Assembly: GCF_011397635.1 (NCBI RefSeq)
Contig: NC_064753.1
Coordinates: forward strand, 33,690,322 to 33,754,321
Length of the DNA stretch: 64,000 bases
Reading direction: 5' to 3'
From: Epinephelus fuscoguttatus
Taxonomy: Eukaryota; Chordata; Actinopteri; Perciformes; Serranidae
The position numbers and the translations under genes were made by a program. Of this stretch, positions 27,601 to 36,600 are shown one piece after another (within the stretch, counting starts at the first letter, position 1; each line of letters opens with the position of its first letter). The notes under the pieces were generated by a model. That model saw only the letters and a program-made list of their open reading frames with translations. It had not been told where the DNA came from and made no database searches.

Positions 27601-30600
27601 TTAATTGAAGTTTTATGGTATACAGTGTGCTAATGAACAATTATACAAACATTTACAAACCATTTCTGCTAAAGAGCCCAGTGACTAGAAAGTGTAAACT
27701 TCCCTAATTTAACAAGTTTGTTTAAATCTCACGCCCTCTTGACTTAAGCCGTTTGTTTGCTTTCCTCACTTCCATTTCTCCTCTCGTGCAGTTAGCTGAA
27801 CTGCCAGTCAAAGTGATTTCATTCAAAAAAAGGAGTCCACTGTCTCCAAAGCCGATTCAACATGCTGGCTTGGCCAACTAGCGCCAACTGTGCGGGACAC
27901 ACGGCACAAACTAGGGCGACTTGAGTCACATGAATTGGACTTGAGTGTACATTTCTATAAATTAGCTGCAATCTTTAAATGCACAGATAAACAGTGTGTA
28001 TTGTGAACAACCATGTGTTTTCCACATTGTATGAACATGTACACTGACATAGGGCTATTTGCTAATGAAGGCAGTAATTAACTTAATACATTACCTCATT
28101 AGCATAGCGTGTAATGCTCAATATATCACAGTGATTGCAAAAGGACGTGAGGAAGCATGCGTGTCTCTTGTTGTCCTAAAGGTCTGTGTATCAAAGGTAA
28201 AATGTCTAGAAATCACAGTGTGTGTTTTGTATCATTGCAGCAACATCATCAGACCAGAAGAAAGCTGTTTGAAATATCCCATTCTCTGCGCTCCATGATG
28301 TACGGCCAGGACCGTTACCGCCGTCGGTACTGGGTTCTTCCCCACTGTGGAGGGGTCTTTATCGAAGCCATGGAGAGTGGAGAAGGTACTTACGATGCAT
28401 CACACACTGAGCTTGATGAATTCTTATGTTGGGACGCATCAATTTGCTCATCTGATTGCGCAGCACATTTTATGCACACTCAGTTTGGAAAACAAAAATC
28501 ATCAGATTTGATGCTGCAGGAAGAGGAAGGAAGACATGTTGTAAATAAATCAGTTGAGCTGCCGCTTCAGCTGTTTTTGGCAGTGTGAAATATGCTGATG
28601 ATGTTTAACTTTATCTTAATTCTCTATGACTAATTTGAGATTGCACCTGTGAACTATGATAATGTAACACAACATATTAATTTTAGTGGTAAAAAAAATG
28701 TTAAGTCACTGGGGCTCATCAGCAAGCTATGAAGTTTCATAAAAGTTTCTTGTACATTGACTTTATATTATTCCATGTTTTATCCCTGTTTGATTTATGG
28801 TCATATTATCTCGACAAACAATCTTTATTTACTGCAAAAAAAAAAATTGTAAGATTTTCAACTTTCTTAAGTTGAGAGGAGGTCCATTGTGTAAGTCTTT
28901 GGCTTCTTGACCTCTCCTGACACTTTTCTTTTTTTTCTCACTATCTTGATTTTATGCAGTTTTATTGTGCGCCTAAAAAAAAGAGGAAAGAAAACTCTTA
29001 TGAATAATAAGCTCTCAGTTGTAATATCAACCACAGTAGTTGTTTTTCCAGTGACATAACAGTATGCTCTCTCATTTCAGCTCCCGAGGAACTGGAGGAG
29101 GAGCGACAGAGGAGGCGGAGAGCAGCAGAGGAGGTCAAGGTCAAAGAGGAACCCCAGGAGATAGAGTTGCAGAAGGAGAAACCAACCAATCTTGATGGGC
29201 AGAGCATTCGAACACAAGGCTTGGAGCAAGAGAAAGAGGAGGAGAAGGAGCACGAGGGGAAGAAAAACTCCCCGGTCCTCTTCTACCAGCAGCCAGGCTG
29301 CGTATCCAAACTGTGCACATTCCGGGACATCAACAAGAACCTTGACAAAGAAAATGTGATGGCGGAGGACAAGGGGAGTCCCCATGTGAGACAAAACAGC
29401 AGCCCGGTGGGCACCCCTAATGCCTCAACCACAGTTACATCATCCTCCCCCACTCACAATACCTCCGAGCCAGCAGTAGCAACCACCCCCTCCATGGTGA
29501 CCACTAATGACACTACAAACATCCCTCCCCCAGCCTCAACTTCTTTATCTGTCCCGTGCCTGCCAGCTCCACGTGAAAGCCCAGGGAACACTCCTCCAAC
29601 CTCATCCCCTGCTCCTTCTCCGTACGTCTCATTTCAAGCCAACGACCAGCTCCTCAGAGTCCTGACAGAAAGGAGCGGACACTGGTTCAGTCTGCTTCCT
29701 CGTAACCCCTGTGACCTCTCTTCGATCACGACAACTCCTCCAGGAGCGGCCCGTGCATCTCCCCAGGCGTCCTCCACCCCAGCCAGGCCCAGATCCCCAC
29801 CTCAGTCCCCTGCCCTGCCTCTCACCCCGTCTGCTGCCTCAGCCTCTGCCAGCCCGCACCACCCAGCTGGCCTCCTCAGCTACCCACTATCAGCCCTGCA
29901 GGTGAGACTGCTGGGCCACACAAACAGAGATAGCTGTGTTCTGCTCAGTTATTTTTGTACCAGATCACCTAACCCGTGACTCTCCATTTTGTTCTCCTCC
30001 ACCTCCCTCACCCTTTTGTTTTTACCTCTTTCCTCCCCAGGTGAAGTCAGGCACTTCATTGCTAGGAGTTTCTTTTGGAAGCTGGCCTTGTGGCGTGATA
30101 AGTCCCAGCCTGCCTCTGTGCAACAGCCCCAGCCCCAACCCCATGCAAGGTCACTCTCTGGAGGGTAACACAGCAGCAAGCGTCTCCAGCAAGAGTGAAT
30201 CTCCTTTACCTCGCATTGAAAAAACCTCATCTATGCCCTCTCCTGCTCTGGAGATGCCCAAATCCCTAGACCACGCCACACCTCGGCCAATTCCAGAGGG
30301 TGAGTAGCAAAAAAGCGCTGAGACAAATTAAAGCAGGGGCCATAATCAACTTCCATTTTTTAACTGAAAAGAATTCACCTGCCTGAAAAGATTTCACTTG
30401 CCTGAATAATTCAAGATAATTGGGTTAGGGAACGTTCTGCTCTGCTGTACGCAATTTCATTTGGGTATAACATAGCTGAATGAAGCACCTTTTTACAGTG
30501 ATGTGTTTTCAGTGTCTCGTAGCTTATGTGCATGTTTGTGCTCCTTGTCTCAGAGATGCTGACAGGGTGGTGGCGGGTGTCTGACATTGAGGAGCTGAGG

Positions 30601-33600
30601 GCTTTAGTCAGTGCTCTCCACAGCCGAGGCGTGAGAGAGAAGGGCCTCCAGAGGCAGATACAGAAATACACAGAGATCATCCCCCAGGTCTGCACCAAAC
30701 ATAGAGACGGTAAGTGCATCAGCACTTCATCTGAGCACATAATAATTGTACATATGTGTATGCAGAAAGTAGATTATATTTAGTAGAGATTTGGTGTGCT
30801 GATGTTCAAACTTAGAAGCATGTCTTCAGTGATCCCTGATCACTGTAGACACTGTATTATTTATGACTGAGCTACATGAGTATCTGTGGATGTTTGGCTA
30901 CACGGTTCGTGTGTTTACCTGCGTCGGTGTGTGTGTGTGTGTGTGTGTGTGTTTGCATGTGTATTCGCTGACTGATAAATCTTATGTTGTCCAACCAGTG
31001 GCCATGATCGAGCTGCATGAGCTGGAGGAGAGCCAGGTCAGTGTGGAGTCTGTGCGGGGCTGGTGTGTTGAGGAGCAGGCGATGGAGATGGACATTGCCG
31101 TGCTGCAGCAAGTCGAGGAGCTGGAGAGGAAGGTCACCGCAGCCAGCCTGCAGGTCAAGGTAAAACACAAGAGCACAAATACCCCCCGGCAAAATTTGTT
31201 AGTAGAGTAAAGCCCAGTTCACAGCAAAGATTTTAAATGAGATGATTTGAAAGTTGCACCTACTTGCAATGCGTCAGTTTGCAACCTCCTGAAAACGCGC
31301 TTGATTTCACCAATGCGACTAGACGAGACAGTGCATCGTCGTGTTCATAGCAACAACTCTCTGTACTTCTCAGAAAGCTATTTTGCAAATATAAAAGGGA
31401 TCTGCAAATAATAATAAAAAAATATCGGTGAATACATTTAATTGAATTACAAATAGATGAAAAGCTTTTGTGAATATCTTCCTGACATTTACAACTTTTG
31501 AACAGATATTTGTGAACCCAGTTTTTATTTGTGTGTGACTTCACAAATTTTTTTGTGTGTGGAAGTTGTTTTATATTTACAGACGACACATTTACACATG
31601 GATTGTTGATCTCCTCACACAAATTATATTCAGACAAATCTATCTCAAAATGATCTGAGCTTCGGATGGACAGTATTCATAATTAATACACCACCATATA
31701 TATTTAAATAGTCAGTGCCGATCAATCAGTCAATGAATATGTGTGTGACATGGGCACATACAGCGAGCAGCAGCGGCGATACATCAACACACTGTGAGGA
31801 TAGAGACCAACATACCTGTCAACAGCTGCGGGGATGTAAATGATACTGTCTTGGGCTCGGCCCGAGTGAGGGTGGTTATGCTACAGCAAGCAAACACATT
31901 GTCTGCTGACAGTTTGTAACTGACTTGGCCAGCAGACTTTGCTACAAGCAGATTGGCTGTTGAAACAGGTGACCAAGCTTTACTTTATAAAACCAGCCGC
32001 TGGTGACTCCACAAGCTGAGCTGCAGGCGACACCATCAGCCAGCTTGAGTCAAGCTGACACCCAGCCACTTCACACTGCTGCAACTTCTCTGGGCAGTGT
32101 TCTAAAACGGTTTTATCACACTGTGAATCTTTGGTCTTAACTGGGCTTGAAAAATATGTTTCAACACGTGGAGTGTGATCAGAGTGCAAAAGACTGAACA
32201 GCTGATTTCCTCTTCTAGGGCTGGACATTTCCAGACCCTCAATCTGAGCGGGAGGACCTGGTGTACTACGAGCACAAGCCCCCCACCAAGTCAACGCCAG
32301 CATCTAATGCGGGAGAGAAGGACACCAAGGACTCCAAGGACTCCAAGGAGCATCCAGAGGAGCGGGGGGAGAAGGGCGGGGTGATGCGTCACCCGGACAA
32401 CCCGCTGGACATAGCAGTGACACGTCTGGCCGATCTGGAGCGCAACATCGAGAGAAGGTACCTGAGGAGTCCCTTAGGTACCACCATTCAGATCAGGCTG
32501 GATAATGTGGGTACGGTCACTGTCCCTGCCCCCGCCCCATCCACTAGTGCTGACAGGGAAGGGTAGGTCATTTCTCCAACCAAAGCTCCCCACTCTCCCA
32601 CTAAGACCCTTTCCTCTCTCTGTATGTGCTTTATGTTTCCCATACTACTCAAAAAGTGAGGGTCTTTGCTGCTTTCACAGCAGAGTTTTGTGGTGGCTTG
32701 TTGCATTTTTGTTTATTCTTTGGTTTTGTGCAGTTTCTTGGGTGGGGCGGGGGGGGCTACACTCAGTTTCATTTCCAGTATAGGCATACTGTTACTGGCT
32801 TACTGGCTTATTTTTTCTGCATGGTGTTGTGCATCAGTAACCTTGGTTATGGACATACTCACATCTCCCACTATACAGTATACACTCTCACAGGTTTTCA
32901 CTCTTTCTGCATGAACTTCCCCTCAACATAACAAAATTGGTGTATACCTCTCCTCAGCGCCCCACACCCCCCAAAATCCTAATGCCTGTCTATGCACAGC
33001 TGGAGCTCTCTTTATGATCTGCTGTCTTGTCGGCGGCTGGTTCAACTGATACAGTTTACTGCTTTGCGTGTGTGTAAATATGCCCACGTATTCACATGTA
33101 TCTGTGCGTTTCTCTTTCTCATCATTCCTCTTTGTGTTCTCTTAGTGGTGAGGAGGAGGTGGCCCACGGTATGAAGGTGTGGAGGAAGGCCCTGACTGAA
33201 GTGCGAAGTGCTGCCCAGTTGGCCATGTGTATTCAGCAACTGCAGAAGTCAATCGCCTGGGAGAGGTCCATCATGAAAGTGGTGAGCAGAATATATCCAC
33301 CCCACCAATTAAAAACCAATGTTATTCAGGAAGCGTTTGCTTTGCCAAATTTCAACCAGCTTTGTAAAATATAAATGTGGGTAGTGTGTGTAAATGAGCT
33401 GTGCTAAACTTCCCCCCATCGTACCAGCTCCCAGATCTCCCTGCTCATCCCATACCTCAGTGAAAATCTGCAGGATGATGCAAAACACGTCATCTTATGG
33501 ATTTTCGTTGGCTCTAGGGCCATTGCTCAAACAACAGATTGTACTTTCACATTTTCATATGCCCACCACCATGGACACAAAGAGTATAGAGGCATATATC

Positions 33601-36600
33601 AAGAGAGAACGCCTACCCCCACTCCCGGGGACATACTTTAGTGCACTGTTTGGCTGTAATATGAGAATCTGTGTCAGAAAGTGGGTGCTGTACTGTTTCA
33701 CAAAAACTGAGATCAAGCAGTAAAACTAAGCAGTGCTAAAAAATATATGGACTAAGATTCTGTTTCTGCGTTGCCTATTTCTCACCTGAAATGTTTTCAG
33801 AAACAAATTTTAGCTAACCGAATAGCTGTAATGGCGAGATCGTTTGTTGCCAGTTGGCCACCATATTTTTTCCTGTGTCAAATGGACAAGCTGGTGATAT
33901 GTCACCCACCAGAAGGAGCGTAAATCAGTCTGGTGTGGCACAGTGAATTCTGAATAGTTGTAGGTTTTCTATCTCTAGAGAAAAGCGAATGCCACAGTCT
34001 TTTACTGTTTTCTCTGGTCATGTAGTACCAGTTTCAAAAGTATTTGCATCTCTCTACTGCACAGACAGCCCAGTTTTTATGAAAGGACCATCTTTCCAGC
34101 AGTGAAATACTTCTTTAATGGACACACTTGGTTTTTTGTATTTTTTTTTCTAGTACTGTCAGATGTGCAGGAAGGGAGATAACGAGGACCTCCTCCTGCT
34201 GTGTGACGGCTGTGACAAAGGCTGCCACACTTACTGTCACAAACCCAAGATCACCAGTATCCCAGAGGGAGACTGGTACTGCCCAGCCTGCATATCCAAG
34301 GTATCAGAGACATTTCTAATGCATTTTCATCTCACGTCAGTGGATCACTTGCGGAGTGAATCCCAAGTATGTATTTGTGCATGTATTCCTTTTGATTCAC
34401 AAATTCACCTGTGAATTAGGAGTTTAGGGAAATGTCCACACCATGCATGCAGCATTTACCAATGTTAGTATTTAGCTCTATTGATGTATGACATTTTGCA
34501 CAAGTACTCACTTAAAATCCAACCAATCTCATCCTCAAAGATTTCTTTTTTTGGGGCCTTTTGTGCCTTGATCATAGAAAGGCGAGAGGAAAATGAATTA
34601 CAACAAAGGTCCGCAGCCTTGAAAACAACTGCAAGAATTACACTTTTCCTGTTTTATTACGTTTCCTCTCAACTTTTATTGTCTGCAGCAAGGATTTGGC
34701 ATTTATCCCGTCAAGTGACAATAAAACTCTACAATACATATTCTCAAAATTCTGAGGAATTGATTTTATTTCAAGCTTAACAGAATATTTTATGTAGTAG
34801 TATGTTATGTAGTGGTCAGAAAATAAACTCAACAATATTAGTCAGGGTTCCTGCAGATCATTAACAAGTCTGAAAGCAACTTAATTTATTATTCTCAAAA
34901 TAAAGCAATTGAGAAACCAAGAAATTGGTATTGAAATGTCTAAAATCAATCTTTCAAAAGTATTAAAAATGATAAAACATTTGGGTATAATTGTCTCTAA
35001 CCCCAAGTAATTGATATCGGTTCATGTTTGTTTTCTTCAAGTTTGGTTATTGTAAAATTGGTCTTAAAATTCATCCTGAATGGCATTTAAAAAAGTCTTA
35101 AAAAATCTTAAAGCCACAGTGTGTAGGAATTTCTCCCATCTAACGTTGAAATCATATATTGCATTTAAACAGATGGCGCACTCTAGCGCCTCACTGTTTC
35201 AAACACGTATTGCAACAACTGTAGCCGCTGTGTACCAAAAAGCTATGATAACACTGATGAAACCATGTCATCCGATACTACATGGAGTATTCATTCAGGC
35301 TCCTACACAGACACATGCGACGCGAGTTGACAAACCCCCTCCTCACCATGCTGGCTGTGTTTACAACGTAGGACTGTTGGGGCGGATGTAAATTGAAACA
35401 AACCAATCACGTCTTGTCCTTTGACAACTGACAAGTGGCTCAACCTCACACACCTCATCCCTCTCCTCGCATTACTGCGCCGCTAACAGCTGTTAGTGGC
35501 CAGCGGCACTACTGCCTCATAACAAAGTCCCACTCTTTGAGCATAATGCAGGATCATGCATATGCAGCATCACGGGAGACGGAATCCTCGTCGCCAAGAA
35601 AGTGCAAAAGGGAATCAAAAAGACAGCGTGACCGGCGAATTAAAAAAACAAGGGTCAGCAGTGGGGTTGCCTTTCTCAGGTGGAGAGAGCTGCTGAAGGA
35701 GAAAGGTAATACAATCACAGGCCAGCGCTAACAGCAGCTAACAGCGGCTAACAGCAGCTAACAGCCAACAGTGGCGCTGGCCTGTGATTGCATTGCCATT
35801 CTCCCTCAGCAGCTCTCTCTCTACCTGGGAAAGGCTACCCTGATGTGGGCCTTCGTTTTTTTAATTCGCCAGTCACGCTGCCTTTTCTATTCCCTTTTGC
35901 GCTTTCTTGGCGACAAGGATTCCGTCTCCCATGATGCTGCATATGCATGATCCTGCATTATGCTCAAAGAGTGGGACTTTGTTTCAAATTTGCCAGGGTA
36001 GTAGCGAAGCACCTCTTGCTCCTCTCCTTTGGCTCCTCAGTCACGTAGTGCTGGCCTGGCTCTCAACGAAAACGCCGAAGGCGGTGCTGTATGTCCCTTG
36101 CTGGCGGGTGTATTCTCAAGATGGCGAAACGTAATGGAACCCCACAGACGACTTACCCGCACAATGTACAAACAAATCCGAAATTCTCCTTTTACGAGAA
36201 TAAGTCAGATTATTGGTGGAGGTAATAGTACACCAGTGATGACATATTTATGAATGCAGACATCAATTTTTGCCGATAAACAACTGAAAATGTTACACAA
36301 TGTCCCTTTAAATCTAACTTGCTTTAAGATGTACATGCTTTGTTGGTGGTGTGACAAAACAAACTAATAGTTTAGAAAAGGCTAAATAAATGTAGATAAA
36401 TGGTTCTAAGTGGACACTATATGAGTGTCTTAGTGTATTAGTTTTAATTGCACCAGACTTTAAAGATTACATTGTTTACTTTTGTGCAGGCAAGTGGTCC
36501 ATCCCCCAAAAACAAAAAACCTCCAAGCAAACCAGTAGCATCCAGCGGAGCAAGCAGTAAGAAAGGTGGAGAGGGGAAGAAGAACGGGAAGCAGGCAGGT

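Noticed and set aside
30872..31192. Minus-strand open frame across baz2b exon 30
   Set aside because: Antisense shadow of a conserved exon; includes translated CA repeat.
35435..35731. 98-codon open frame with a basic KRQRDRRIKK stretch
   Set aside because: It sits within the palindromic repeat and is repeated inverted in the other arm; treated as transposon sequence, not a gene.
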